From Nitrosomonas sp. (GTDB lineage: Bacteria; Pseudomonadota; Gammaproteobacteria; Burkholderiales; Nitrosomonadaceae), in contig NZ_JALHQJ010000002.1 of NCBI RefSeq assembly GCF_022842015.1, forward strand, positions 1 through 64,000: a stretch of DNA of 64,000 bases. The letters are read 5' to 3'. The notes beneath the pieces were generated by a model. That model made no database searches and was not told the origin of the DNA. It saw only the letters and a program-made list of their open reading frames with translations. Below, piece by piece: positions 35,736-45,122 of this stretch. A program made the position numbers and the translations under genes. Every line of letters begins with the position of its first letter. The first letter of the stretch is position 1.

Positions 35736-37448
35736 CTAATGCTTGGTAAGCCGGCTATCTTGCATTAATTGAGAATGTCCGGAGGTTTTCAAGTTTTCTG
35801 TGATACATCCATTTTCCAGAACTACAATTCGATCAATCTTTTTTAATTGTGGAACCTGCTGATTGAAAATCAACGTGGTGCGTTTTTGCATTAGTGTTTC
35901 TAAAACAAAGAGCAGGTTTGCGGAATCAGGTTCTTGTGTTGTAAATACTTCATCCAGAATCAATATGGGGGCACTTTTTAGAAATGCTCGTGCGATTGCC
36001 AGTTGAATTAATTGTTTACTGCTGATTTCATTGTCATTCTTGTTGATTTGAGTTTGTAAGCCTTCAGGCATGTTCCGGATAAATTCCATAGCATGGGAAG
36101 CATGTGCGGCAGAGGTGATTTTTGCTTCATTGGCGCATCGCATTGCGCCGTAGGCGATGTTGCCGGCAATTCTGTCATCAAGCAGGAAAGGGTCGGCGGA
36201 TACCAGAGCAATATTGGTATGTATATGATTTATCTTGATTTCGTTAAGTGGATATTCATCCAGCAATATTTTTCCGCTAGAGGGTTGTCGCAGACGGAGT
36301 ATTAAATCAATGAGTGCAGTTTTTTCTGCTTCAGTATATCCAGTAAAAACAATGACATCAGATGGTCTGATTGTTAAGTTTATATGATTCAGAATGGATT
36401 TTATTGGAATTTGGCCATTGAGGCGTACTTGTTCAAATTTCAGTTTGCCGCGGAGCTGTTGGATACTGAAAGTGCCTGTATCCTGTTCGGGAGCCAGATC
36501 AAGAAACGAAAAAACGGTTTCTATCATTTCCTGGTCATGTTCAAGTTGCCTGGGAATGCCAGCGATACGGCGAAGCGGAAAAATAAGCAGTAATGCAACG
36601 GTTATCAATGCGCCTGCTTCGGATAGGCTTAGTGCATCATTCGTAGCCTGTAATGCCATAAGGTAAGTAACAGCGATTAGCATTAATGCAGTCATAAACT
36701 GACTTGAGGGAATAGCCATGGCCCTGATCTTTGCGGGTTGCATTTCGGTATGAAACAGCCTCTCGGAAATGCTTCCAAGGCGTTGGCTTTCGTCAGCTTG
36801 CCCGCCATCCAGTCTGATTTTTCGGTAATGTTTGACAGACTGTGTCAGGTGTTTGGTCAGCTCTTCTAAAGTCAATGAGTTATTTTGATTATTTCTGTTG
36901 AAATGGCTGCGGATCATCTCGTGCATTAATACGATGAATGTTGTTACCAACAGCAGCAGTAGCGAGAATTCCTGATTGAGATATAGCGTGCAAATTAATA
37001 ATCCAATGATAGAAAGACAATCTTGGACCAGCAGGGCAATGTAACGAACTGTGGTCTGAGTGATTCGATTGATGTGAGATATCAATGTGTCGATTTGATT
37101 ATTCTGATTAAGATAAGCGTAGTAATCCACCGGTAGCGACAAAAGCTTATCAAAAAAATCCATGCGCAGATCAGCACCCAGCTTCCCACTGACTCTGCTG
37201 ACAAAATAGAGACTTATGTAACCAAAAATCCAACGTACGGCAAATAATGCAATGATGGCCATTGATGTCGTTTGTATCAACAATAAATCTTTCAGAAGGA
37301 ACATGCTTGCAAGCATTTGTTCAATCAGTATGGGTAGGTAAGCCATGCTTGTTGCCAGGATTAACATGGCAATTAATACGCATACGAGTAATTTCCCATA
37401 AGGCGCAAGTTTTTTGAGCAAGCGGAGGTGGAATTGCGGAAAGATCAT
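35736..37448 (-). CDS. ABC exporter-like fused permease/ATPase with degenerate ATPase motifs
   Basis: A 570-residue MsbA-type half-transporter: six-helix membrane domain (about 1-300) and nucleotide-binding domain. Walker B is intact (ILILDE, 495-500) but the other motifs are eroded. Walker A reads GYTEAEKT (370-377; consensus GxxxxGKS/T, last Gly now Glu). The Q-loop Gln is Ala418 (VSADPF). The signature LSGGQ reads ISSKQ (475-479). The switch His is Gln530 (IFNQQ). The frame is uninterrupted and the folding residues look kept, so it is not a simple pseudogene. It faces the rfbA gene divergently. Either it works only with an intact partner subunit, or it is non-hydrolysing. Confidence 0.8.
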   Translation of the reverse strand: MIFPQFHLRLLKKLAPYGKLLVCVLIAMLILATSMAYLPILIEQMLASMFLLKDLLLIQTTSMAIIALFAVRWIFGYISLYFVSRVSGKLGADLRMDFFDKLLSLPVDYYAYLNQNNQIDTLISHINRITQTTVRYIALLVQDCLSIIGLLICTLYLNQEFSLLLLLVTTFIVLMHEMIRSHFNRNNQNNSLTLEELTKHLTQSVKHYRKIRLDGGQADESQRLGSISERLFHTEMQPAKIRAMAIPSSQFMTALMLIAVTYLMALQATNDALSLSEAGALITVALLLIFPLRRIAGIPRQLEHDQEMIETVFSFLDLAPEQDTGTFSIQQLRGKLKFEQVRLNGQIPIKSILNHINLTIRPSDVIVFTGYTEAEKTALIDLILRLRQPSSGKILLDEYPLNEIKINHIHTNIALVSADPFLLDDRIAGNIAYGAMRCANEAKITSAAHASHAMEFIRNMPEGLQTQINKNDNEISSKQLIQLAIARAFLKSAPILILDEVFTTQEPDSANLLFVLETLMQKRTTLIFNQQVPQLKKIDRIVVLENGCITENLKTSGHSQLMQDSRLTKH

Positions 37449-37599
37449 AATGTGTAATTCTACATCAACATACTGTAATTATTGCATCGTGTAATTTGCT
37501 GGAATATGAACCAGATATAGTACAATCGCCGTTCTTTCTAGTAAACGAGTCCGGATGGAAACGAGCTTTAACCAGTTTGTGAACATCACGATGTAATGA

Positions 37600-38532
37600 A
37601 TGCCAATATTATATACTTCTGATAAAACACGAGATTTTCCAGGAGCAGTTGCTCCTCGACGTAAGGGCATTGTTCTTGCGGGCGGTTCCGGGACACGGCT
37701 TTATCCAGTCACACAAACAGTATCTAAGCAATTGTTGCCAGTATTCGATAAGCCAATGATTTATTATCCGCTTAGTACGCTGATGTTAGCGGGTATTCGA
37801 GAGATTCTAGTTATTTCGACTCCGCGTGACGTAGCCAATTATCAACAATTATTGCGAGATGGAAATCAATGGGGATTGAGTATTACCTACGCTGAACAAT
37901 CTTCGCCCGACGGCCTGGCGCAAGCCTTCCTGATTGGCAAGTCGTTCATCGGCAATGATTGTTCAGCACTGGTATTGGGCGATAACATTTTTTATGGGCA
38001 TGATTTTCATCATTTGTTGTTAAACGCAATGCAGCGTATCAATGGAGCCAGTGTTTTTGCCTATCACGTGCACGATCCGGAACGATATGGCGTGGTCGAG
38101 TTTGATGCTACGGGCAAGGTGGTGAATCTGGAAGAAAAGCCCCAACATCCCAAGTCCAATTATGCGGTAACGGGACTCTATTTTTATGATCAGCACGTAG
38201 TTGATTATGCCGAAAGCTTGAAGCCTTCTCATCGCAACGAGCTGGAAATTACTGATTTGAACCGCATTTATCTTGAAAATTCCGCGCTCAGTGTTGAAAT
38301 CATGCGGCGTGGTTATGCCTGGCTGGATACGGGTACTCATGAGTCCTTGCTCGATGCAAGTCAATTTGTTGCGACGATCGAACGTCGGCAGGGATTGAAA
38401 ATTGCTTGTCCGGAAGAAATCGCATTCCTGCGTGGCTGGATTAGTGCCTCTCAGCTGGAGGCGCTGGCGATGCCATTGGCGAAGAATGGCTATGGTCAGT
38501 ACCTGTTGCATGTATTAAAACGTGAATTTTGA
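37600..38532 (+). CDS. rfbA: Glucose-1-phosphate thymidylyltransferase RfbA
   Basis: Makes dTDP-glucose from dTTP and glucose 1-phosphate, the first step to dTDP-rhamnose. '[45 protein letters not shown]' region is the nucleotidyltransferase signature (GGSGTRL plus the K of DKPMIYYPL). '[14 protein letters not shown]', 'LGDNIFYG' and '[14 protein letters not shown]' are all kept. 310 residues, with about 20 extra N-terminal residues ([21 protein letters not shown]) before the usual start; no better start codon is present near the conserved block. rfbC follows after 15 bases. rfbB and rfbD are not in the window. Confidence 0.93.
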   Translation: MPILYTSDKTRDFPGAVAPRRKGIVLAGGSGTRLYPVTQTVSKQLLPVFDKPMIYYPLSTLMLAGIREILVISTPRDVANYQQLLRDGNQWGLSITYAEQSSPDGLAQAFLIGKSFIGNDCSALVLGDNIFYGHDFHHLLLNAMQRINGASVFAYHVHDPERYGVVEFDATGKVVNLEEKPQHPKSNYAVTGLYFYDQHVVDYAESLKPSHRNELEITDLNRIYLENSALSVEIMRRGYAWLDTGTHESLLDASQFVATIERRQGLKIACPEEIAFLRGWISASQLEALAMPLAKNGYGQYLLHVLKREF

Positions 38533-38547
38533 CTAAGGTACATACGG

Positions 38548-39093
38548 ATGAAGTCGACACCACTTGCAGTTCCAGATGTTCTGCTGATCGAACCTAGAGT
38601 TTTCGGCGATGAACGTGGATTTTTCTATGAGAGCTTCAATCAACGCAGTTTTGAGTCGGTTATTGGAGAGTCAGTGCAGTTTGTGCAAAGTAACCATTCG
38701 CGCTCTGCGCGCAATGTTTTGCGTGGTTTGCATTATCAAATCAAACAAGCGCAGGGGAAACTCGCGCGCGTGGTAGTGGGAGAAGTATTCGACGTGGCTG
38801 TGGATATTCGCCGATCTTCACCAACTTTTGGAAAATGGGTGGGTGGAGTATTGAGCGCCGAGAACAAGAATCAATTATGGATTCCACCCGGTTTCGCGCA
38901 TGGCTTTGTTGTATTGTCCGATTACGCCGAGTTTTTGTATAACACCACTGATTACTGGGCGCCCGAGCACGAACGCTGTATTGTTTGGGATGATCCGGTT
39001 TTGGCCATTAACTGGCCGATTACCGGGGCACCAGTATTGTCCGACAAAGATGCATGTGGCGTAACGTTCGATAATGCTGAGGTATATGATTAA
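38548..39093 (+). CDS. rfbC: dTDP-4-dehydrorhamnose 3,5-epimerase RfbC
   Basis: 181-residue cupin-fold epimerase of dTDP-rhamnose synthesis. 'GFFYESFNQRSFE', 'VLRGLHYQ' with the catalytic His, 'EVFDVAVDIRRSSPTFGKWVG', 'WIPPGFAHGFVVLSD' and 'YNTTDYWAPEHERCI' with the catalytic Tyr are all present. It runs with rfbA; together with rfbB/rfbD elsewhere they would supply activated rhamnose for the surface glycan. Confidence 0.93.
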   Translation: MKSTPLAVPDVLLIEPRVFGDERGFFYESFNQRSFESVIGESVQFVQSNHSRSARNVLRGLHYQIKQAQGKLARVVVGEVFDVAVDIRRSSPTFGKWVGGVLSAENKNQLWIPPGFAHGFVVLSDYAEFLYNTTDYWAPEHERCIVWDDPVLAINWPITGAPVLSDKDACGVTFDNAEVYD

Positions 39094-39143
39094 TTGATAA
39101 TTTTAGTGCAGAAATTGCAAGCCTAATCGAATTTATTTGAATA

Positions 39144-40493
39144 ATGGCCAAACAAAAAACCATTTATTCTTGCACCGAGTGTGGTGGGCAAACTCTGAAA
39201 TGGCAAGGTCAATGTCCGCATTGCCAGGAATGGAATACTCTGGTGGAAACACTCGCAGAGAAGAATGTATCGCGTTTTAGTCCAGTGTCGGAAATTGGTC
39301 AGGTGCAGAACTTAAGCGCTATTGAGACACGAGAAGAGTCGCGTTACCCGACCGGTATCGAAGAGCTGGATCGTGTTCTGGGCGGTGGATTAGTGCGTGG
39401 CGGTGTGCTGCTGCTGGGCGGAGATCCAGGAATCGGTAAATCAACTTTGTTGTTACAAGCGCTATCTTTTATGTCAGTGCAGCATTCAGTATTGTATGTC
39501 AGCGGTGAGGAATCTGCGCAACAGGTGGCGCTGCGTGCTAAACGACTGGCATTGAATGTACAGTCAGTCGATTTGTATGCAGAAATTCAATTGGAGAAAA
39601 TTCAGGCTGTGCTGGCTGAACGTAAACCGTCGGTGGCGGTGATCGATTCGATTCAAACTATCTATTCCGAGATGTTGCAATCCGCGCCGGGTTCGGTTGC
39701 ACAAGTACGTGAATGCGCAGCGCAACTGACGCGCTTGGCCAAATCGAGCGGCACCTGTATTATTTTGGTTGGCCATGTCACCAAAGAAGGGGCGCTGGCG
39801 GGGCCGCGCGTGTTGGAACATATGGTCGACACCGTGTTGTATTTCGAAGGTGATATGCATTCTAGTTTTCGCATGATTCGCACATTCAAAAATCGTTTTG
39901 GTGCGGTTAACGAATTAGGTGTTTTTGCGATGAGCGAGAAGGGATTGCGCGAAGTGAGGAATCCATCGGCATTGTTTCTTTCACATCATGATAAGCAAGT
40001 GCCGGGATCATGCATTATGGTAACGCAAGAAGGTACGCGCCCGCTATTGGTAGAAATTCAAGCTTTAGTCGATGAAGCACGCTCACCAAATCCGCGACGA
40101 CTTTGTGTTGGATTAGAGCAAAACAGGCTGGCTATGTTATTGGCGGTATTACATCGCCATGCAGGTATTCCCTGCTTTGATCAGGATGTTTTTGTCAATG
40201 CCGTAGGGGGTGTAAAAATTACTGAACCAGGTGCGGATCTTGCAGTTATGCTGGCAGTGGTTTCGTCTCTAAAAAATAGACCCATGGCGGAAAAAATGAT
40301 CGTGATCGGCGAGATTGGTTTGGCTGGAGAAATACGTCCCGTGCAACGTGGACAGGAGCGACTCAAGGAAGCCGCAAAACTTGGCTTTAAGCAGGCCATT
40401 ATTCCATTAGCCAATAAACCTAAGCAGGTCATTCCAGGCATCGACATCATCGCCGTTGGTCGCATCGGAGAAGCTGTTGCGCAGATGTATTGA
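39144..40493 (+). CDS. radA: DNA repair protein RadA
   Basis: 449-residue RecA-like branch-migration helicase of recombination. Order: C4 zinc finger 'CTECGGQTLKWQGQCPHC' (9-26), Walker A 'GGDPGIGKST' (about residue 95), the RadA-specific 'KNRFG' motif, and the C-terminal Lon-protease-like domain ('GVKITEPGADLAVMLAVVSSL', 'GEIGLAGEIRPVQRGQERLKEA') without protease residues. Full length for the family. Starts 50 bases after rfbC; a functional link to polysaccharide genes is not expected. Confidence 0.95.
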   Translation: MAKQKTIYSCTECGGQTLKWQGQCPHCQEWNTLVETLAEKNVSRFSPVSEIGQVQNLSAIETREESRYPTGIEELDRVLGGGLVRGGVLLLGGDPGIGKSTLLLQALSFMSVQHSVLYVSGEESAQQVALRAKRLALNVQSVDLYAEIQLEKIQAVLAERKPSVAVIDSIQTIYSEMLQSAPGSVAQVRECAAQLTRLAKSSGTCIILVGHVTKEGALAGPRVLEHMVDTVLYFEGDMHSSFRMIRTFKNRFGAVNELGVFAMSEKGLREVRNPSALFLSHHDKQVPGSCIMVTQEGTRPLLVEIQALVDEARSPNPRRLCVGLEQNRLAMLLAVLHRHAGIPCFDQDVFVNAVGGVKITEPGADLAVMLAVVSSLKNRPMAEKMIVIGEIGLAGEIRPVQRGQERLKEAAKLGFKQAIIPLANKPKQVIPGIDIIAVGRIGEAVAQMY

Positions 40494-40775
40494 AATAATA
40501 CTCAACTGATGATCAGGGGGTAACATTGAGATGTGCAATTATTATAGAATCCAGCATGCATAAAAATCGTGTGATGCAGCCAATATTCTAGGGAGATACT
40601 CATGCGTATTTGGAAAATCGAGCTTATTAGTTAATAATTGCATTATCTCATGTGATTATCCGTCTTTTCTTCATGAAAAGATTGGTAATGGTCAGTGGAC
40701 ATCCACACACGATAGCTGTGATTAATAAATTGATGGATAGCATGGATCCGGTGCGGATAATTTCATTCTGGTTTA
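40494..40775. other. Intergenic region with two very short frames
   Basis: A 10-codon frame (MRIWKIELIS, from 40602) has a GGGAG site 6 bases upstream and looks like a truncated gene or leader peptide. A 36-codon frame (40673-40783, MKRLVMVSGHPHT...) follows and overlaps the next gene's first codons. Neither matches a family I know. Confidence 0.3.
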
Positions 40776-41582
40776 ATGGGTAATTTAAAGTGTTATCGGA
40801 TGAGTTTGCAGCGACAACTTTGGACAATGGGTGGACTGTCAGTTGCGGTCATTATAGCAGCTATGTTGCTGCCGCCCACTCCACAATCCGGCGAATATCA
40901 CTACTTCGCCGATCAGCGTAGTTTCATTGGCATTCCCAATTTCAACGATGTAATATCCAATTTGGCTTTTTTGCTTAGTGGTGGCGTGGGTTTGGTGTTC
41001 TTGTGGCGAGTTCAGGGAATGACAACGCAAACCACATTTCATAACCGTAAAGAAAGCTTGCCATACTGGGTGTTGTTTTTCAGCGTAGTTGCTGTCGCAT
41101 TTGGTTCTATCTATTATCACTGGACGCCAAACATTGATCGTTTGTTGTGGGATCGAATACCTATTGTCATGGCTATAGCCGCGTTGCTGTCGGCGACGCT
41201 GATCGAACGCGTAAGTTTAACTATAGGTTTAAGAGCGCTACCTTTATTGGTAATTTTTGCGGTGCTGAGCGTGTTATATTGGTATTGGGCCGAACAGCAA
41301 GGCGCGGGGAACCTGAATTTTTATATCGTAATGCAGTTTTATTTGATTCTGTTGATTGTCTGGATCAGCTTTTGCTTTCCATCGCGCTACAGTCATGGTA
41401 ACGATGTTTATCAGATTATTGCGTTGTACGCATTTGCGAAGTTTGTGGAACTATTGGATGGATCAATTTTTGTTTGGACGGATGGTTGGATTAGCGGACA
41501 TACGTTAAAACACCTGATTGCTGCGTATGCTGCCTATCGAATTGTGCTGATATTACGGAAAAGGGTATTGTTGGTAGGGTAA
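40776..41582 (+). CDS. Alkaline ceramidase/CREST-type integral membrane protein
   Basis: A 268-residue protein with about seven helices. The motif set fits the alkaline ceramidase-like (CREST) hydrolases: 'FNDVISNLAFLLSGG' (E/D-N block in TM1), 'FGSIYYHWTPNIDRLLWDRIPI' (the S...H and D of the zinc site in TM2-3), and 'ISGHTLKHLIAAYAAYR' (the HxxxH pair in the last helix). These three His, Ser and Asp positions are the family's metal-dependent amidase residues. Bacterial members are mostly uncharacterised. Its position before a sphingolipid-type gene set suggests a lipid amide as substrate, which is inference. The ATG at 40800 (MSLQRQLW) is an alternative start; neither has a good ribosome site. 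Confidence 0.7.
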   Translation: MGNLKCYRMSLQRQLWTMGGLSVAVIIAAMLLPPTPQSGEYHYFADQRSFIGIPNFNDVISNLAFLLSGGVGLVFLWRVQGMTTQTTFHNRKESLPYWVLFFSVVAVAFGSIYYHWTPNIDRLLWDRIPIVMAIAALLSATLIERVSLTIGLRALPLLVIFAVLSVLYWYWAEQQGAGNLNFYIVMQFYLILLIVWISFCFPSRYSHGNDVYQIIALYAFAKFVELLDGSIFVWTDGWISGHTLKHLIAAYAAYRIVLILRKRVLLVG

Positions 41583-41920
41583 TGTGCCAAACAAATAGTT
41601 TATATATCAGTCGCTGACTCAGATGAAGTAAAAGTAAAAGAATATTAATACTAATATTTATAGTCAATTCTGAAAAACATCTGAGCTTAGCTTTTTGTGC
41701 AGCTTCGAAATTCTACTTTGGTATGCATCGAATAAAGGAAGGCTTGATTCAAGTAAAAGGAAGGAGAAATAGAATTATCGATCAAAGGGAGCAGATGCAG
41801 AATGTGATTTGCCCAGAACTCTCATGGCGCAATTTGCGCAAATGTTGTTTTGATACAACACCGATCTAATATTGCCTTGACAGGAAAAAGCACCTTATAT
41901 AAGCTGCTGAGTGGTCAAAT
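41583..41920. other. Intergenic region before the acyl-AMP ligase
   Basis: 338 A/T-rich bases without a gene. TTGACA (about 41877) and TATAAG separated by about 15 bases lie just before the ligase start and may be a promoter with a very short leader. No ribosome site is obvious before 41921. Confidence 0.35.
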
Positions 41921-43915
41921 ATGACACACTTATATTTGTTAAGCAATGTCAGCGGTAAGCGTTTGAATGAAAATTTTCCAGCCAGCAAAAATGCATTATT
42001 TAAAATTGAATATAAAAATTGGCACGCTCAACCAGAATTTCTTGCAAAGAATGAGCAAGATGACAAGTACAATTACTTCGAGGGGAAGATCTTGAGTTCG
42101 ACAATAATCAAGTTGAACGCTCCGCTAACGCAAGCGTTTGATTTTCAGCCTTCAAGCGAATTGCATCTAACACCGACACCGACACTCAATACGCTAGTTC
42201 AGCAGTTAGCTGGTTTTGACACACTAACAAGTGCTTTAGAATATGCAGCAAAGGGTGTAACGGGGTATAACTTTTATGACGCGAAAGGAAATATTCGTTC
42301 TGTTCTGCCATACAAAACACTTAGGCAGAATGCTCGTACTTTAGCTCAGCGTTTGTCTGGCTTTGATTTGCCCCGTGGTAGCCGGGTGGCGATCATCGCT
42401 GATACCTCCCCGGAATTTGTTGAGTTGTTTTTTGCGTGCCGCTATGCTGGGTTAGTTCCATTTGCAATGCCGGTTCCAGTTAATCTTGGAAGCCATGCGA
42501 TATATGTTCAGCAATTGAGGGGGATGCTCGAAAGTAGTCAGGCTAGTATTGCACTAGCTAATATTGATTATATTAATTTTCTTGAAGAAGCTGTAATAGG
42601 TGTTGCCAGCATACGCTGGGCAGGGACACCAGGAAAATTAAATGAGTTTCCTGTCAATGACGCAGAATTGCAGTTTAATCATCCCGATGAAACTGCGTAT
42701 TTGCAATTCACGTCGGGTAGTACACGTACTCCGCGAGGTGTAGTTATAACCGAACGGGCCCTGATGTGTAATTTGCAAGGTATCGTACGTAACGGTTTGG
42801 AAATAAAACCTGATGATCGTTCCGCATCGTGGTTGCCTTTTTACCATGATATGGGATTGGTTGGACTCGTTCTGGCTCCAATGGTTACGCAGATTTCAGT
42901 CGATTATTTAGCAACTAGGGATTTTGCAATTCGTCCGATGCAGTGGTTGCGCCTAATTAGCCGAAATCGCTGTACGGTTGCATTCAGCCAACCATTTGGC
43001 CTTAAACTATGCACTCTTCGTGTGCGGGAATCTGATCTTAAAGAATTGGATTTAAGTTGCTGGAGAGCAGCTGGTATAGGTGCAGAAATGATTCGCCCCG
43101 ATACTTTAAGAAACTTCGCTGAAAAATTTTCATCAGCTGGTTTCGATGCGAATGCTTTTTTGCCATGCTATGGTCTTGCAGAATCAACACTTGCTGTTAC
43201 ATTTTCAAAAATTAATACAGGATGCAATAGTCTGCAAGTAGATAGTAAGACGCTGATTGATAAAAAAATGGCTGCGAGACTGCAGGCTGATGGCCGAAAA
43301 CAAAATGAATTTGTAAACTGTGGACGTCCATTGCCCGGACATATCGTTAAGATAGTTGATGAAGATGGACATCAATTATCTGAGATGATGGTTGGTAGTG
43401 TGCTGGTGCAAGGTGATAGCGTAATGACTGGCTATTATAATAACCCAGAAGAGACGAGCAAGGCACTTAAGCCTGGAAACTGGTTGGATACTGGCGATAT
43501 TGGTTTTCTGTTTGAAGGTGATTTGTTTATAACGGGACGTCGCACCGATGTGATTATCGTTAATGGCCGCAATATTCGAGCGCAAGATATCGAAGAGTTG
43601 GCTGAGCAGCAACCAGAAGTTAGATCACGAGAGGCGTCTGCATTTGGAATTAATGGTGAAGATGGTACAACGACTATTGTGCTGGTAATTGAATGCCGGC
43701 TAACCTCTCCAACAGAGCGTCAATCGCTGACAACTAGATTGCAGCAACTTGTTTATATGGCATTTGGAGTCAATTGTGTTGTTGAACTTGTTCCACCACA
43801 TACTTTGCCTAGGACTTCATCTGGTAAGCTTTCACGTTTTGCGGCCAGGCAAGGATATATTCAAAGAACCAAATTAGTTGATCAATTATCTTTTGTAGAG
43901 TCAGGCGACAGATAA
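41921..43915 (+). CDS. Fatty acyl-AMP ligase (FAAL/FadD family)
   Basis: A 664-residue adenylate-forming enzyme that activates a fatty acid and passes it to an acyl carrier protein. Core motifs: 'YLQFTSGSTRTPRGVVIT' (P-loop), 'SWLPFYHDMGLVGLVLAPM' (typical of FAALs), 'FLPCYGLAESTLAV', 'NWLDTGDIGFLFEGDLFITGRRTDVIIVNGRNI', and the C-terminal 'PRTSSGKLSRF' lysine. An extra N-terminal segment of about 90 residues precedes the usual start near 'TLTSALEYAAKG' and matches nothing I know. The next gene begins 5 bases after its stop. In Caulobacter-type sphingolipid loci an acyl-activating enzyme like this loads the ACP used by serine palmitoyltransferase. Confidence 0.88.
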   Translation: MTHLYLLSNVSGKRLNENFPASKNALFKIEYKNWHAQPEFLAKNEQDDKYNYFEGKILSSTIIKLNAPLTQAFDFQPSSELHLTPTPTLNTLVQQLAGFDTLTSALEYAAKGVTGYNFYDAKGNIRSVLPYKTLRQNARTLAQRLSGFDLPRGSRVAIIADTSPEFVELFFACRYAGLVPFAMPVPVNLGSHAIYVQQLRGMLESSQASIALANIDYINFLEEAVIGVASIRWAGTPGKLNEFPVNDAELQFNHPDETAYLQFTSGSTRTPRGVVITERALMCNLQGIVRNGLEIKPDDRSASWLPFYHDMGLVGLVLAPMVTQISVDYLATRDFAIRPMQWLRLISRNRCTVAFSQPFGLKLCTLRVRESDLKELDLSCWRAAGIGAEMIRPDTLRNFAEKFSSAGFDANAFLPCYGLAESTLAVTFSKINTGCNSLQVDSKTLIDKKMAARLQADGRKQNEFVNCGRPLPGHIVKIVDEDGHQLSEMMVGSVLVQGDSVMTGYYNNPEETSKALKPGNWLDTGDIGFLFEGDLFITGRRTDVIIVNGRNIRAQDIEELAEQQPEVRSREASAFGINGEDGTTTIVLVIECRLTSPTERQSLTTRLQQLVYMAFGVNCVVELVPPHTLPRTSSGKLSRFAARQGYIQRTKLVDQLSFVESGDR

Positions 43916-43920
43916 AAGGT

Positions 43921-44835
43921 ATGCAAAAATTAGTAGCTGTAACAGGTGCTACTGGTTTTATTGGCAGCGTACTAATTCAAAGACTAGTTCAAGATGGATG
44001 GATAGTTCGTGCACTTGCTCGGGCTATCCGCTTCTCAGATACTGAATCGGTACAGTGGATCCAAGGTAACTTAGAGGATTTTAATGCGTTGCATCGTCTG
44101 GTAGATGGTGTGGCGTGTGTGATTCATTGTGCTGCAACGGTAAGAGGAAGTTCTTTTCAAGAATTTGAACGCACCAATATTACCGGCACAGAAAATGTCT
44201 TGCGTGCCCTCGCTAAACAAAAACAATTTCCCCGTTTTTTACTTATTTCTTCTTTAGCTGCACGTCAACCAGAGTTATCCTGGTATGCTCAAAGCAAGTA
44301 TTTATCAGAGCAAAAGCTTATTGAATACTCAAACCAACTGCAATGGATAATCTTTCGCCCTACAGCTGTTTATGGTCCGGGCGATAAAGAAATGAAACCG
44401 CTTTTTCAATCTATGCATCGTGGTTTTTTCCCCGTTGTTGGAAAAATGCAAAATCGATTTGGACTAATACATGTATATGATTTGGTTGCAGCTATATGTG
44501 TCTGGCTTAATTCTGAAAAACCAATCACTGGAATTTTTGAACTCGACGATGGCACACCTGATGGATATAGTTATCAAAGCCTTAAAGTCATAGCTCAGCA
44601 AATATGGAAGCGCCCGGTACATTGTATTGCGATTCCAGATCTGCTTATCCGATGTATTGCATTAACCAATCTTTGGTTTTCCCGCTTGTTTCAGTACTCC
44701 CCCATGCTGACTCCAGGAAAGGTCAATGAATTACAGCATGAAGACTGGGTATGCAATAATACTCCCTTGATTAACGTACTGCCTGGTTGGCATCCGAGAA
44801 TTCGTTTACAAGATGTATTATCTGAAGTAATCTAA
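43921..44835 (+). CDS. NAD(P)-dependent epimerase/dehydratase (ceramide reductase CerR-like)
   Basis: A 304-residue extended short-chain dehydrogenase. 'KLVAVTGATGFIGSVLIQRLVQDGW' is the nucleotide-binding GxxGxxG. The active-site 'YAQSKYLSEQKL' gives YxxxK, with 'LLISSLAAR' supplying Ser. Family membership alone does not fix the substrate. The setting between an acyl-AMP ligase and an ACP plus SPT-like gene matches CerR of Caulobacter, which reduces the keto group of the ceramide precursor. An alternative is a sugar-nucleotide or other lipid dehydrogenase. Confidence 0.85.
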   Translation: MQKLVAVTGATGFIGSVLIQRLVQDGWIVRALARAIRFSDTESVQWIQGNLEDFNALHRLVDGVACVIHCAATVRGSSFQEFERTNITGTENVLRALAKQKQFPRFLLISSLAARQPELSWYAQSKYLSEQKLIEYSNQLQWIIFRPTAVYGPGDKEMKPLFQSMHRGFFPVVGKMQNRFGLIHVYDLVAAICVWLNSEKPITGIFELDDGTPDGYSYQSLKVIAQQIWKRPVHCIAIPDLLIRCIALTNLWFSRLFQYSPMLTPGKVNELQHEDWVCNNTPLINVLPGWHPRIRLQDVLSEVI

Positions 44836-44864
44836 CTTCAAAATTAACTACACTGAAATAACCT

Positions 44865-45122
44865 ATGACTGAAAGTAATTATGATGAGATCATGAAGCTG
44901 CTTTGTGATCGTCTAAGCGACTTGGCCAATGCTGATGTCTTGATTACCCCTGAAACGAACTTGATCAACCAATTGTCCATTGATTCCATCAAACTGCTCA
45001 ATCTGATTATGGAAGTTGAAGATGCTTTTGATATTTCTATTCCTATCAATGTATTAACAGATGTTCAAACAGTTCGTGAGTTAGCTGATTTGGTACATAA
45101 AATTAAAATAACATCATCATAA
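44865..45122 (+). CDS. Acyl carrier protein
   Basis: 85 residues, acidic and helical. The phosphopantetheine serine is Ser41 in 'QLSIDSIKLLNLIMEVEDAFDI' (the family's DS[IL] motif). Its stop overlaps the SPT-like start (TAATG), so the two are coupled. It is a dedicated carrier, not the general AcpP, and would hold the acyl chain made available by the upstream ligase. Confidence 0.92.
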   Translation: MTESNYDEIMKLLCDRLSDLANADVLITPETNLINQLSIDSIKLLNLIMEVEDAFDISIPINVLTDVQTVRELADLVHKIKITSS

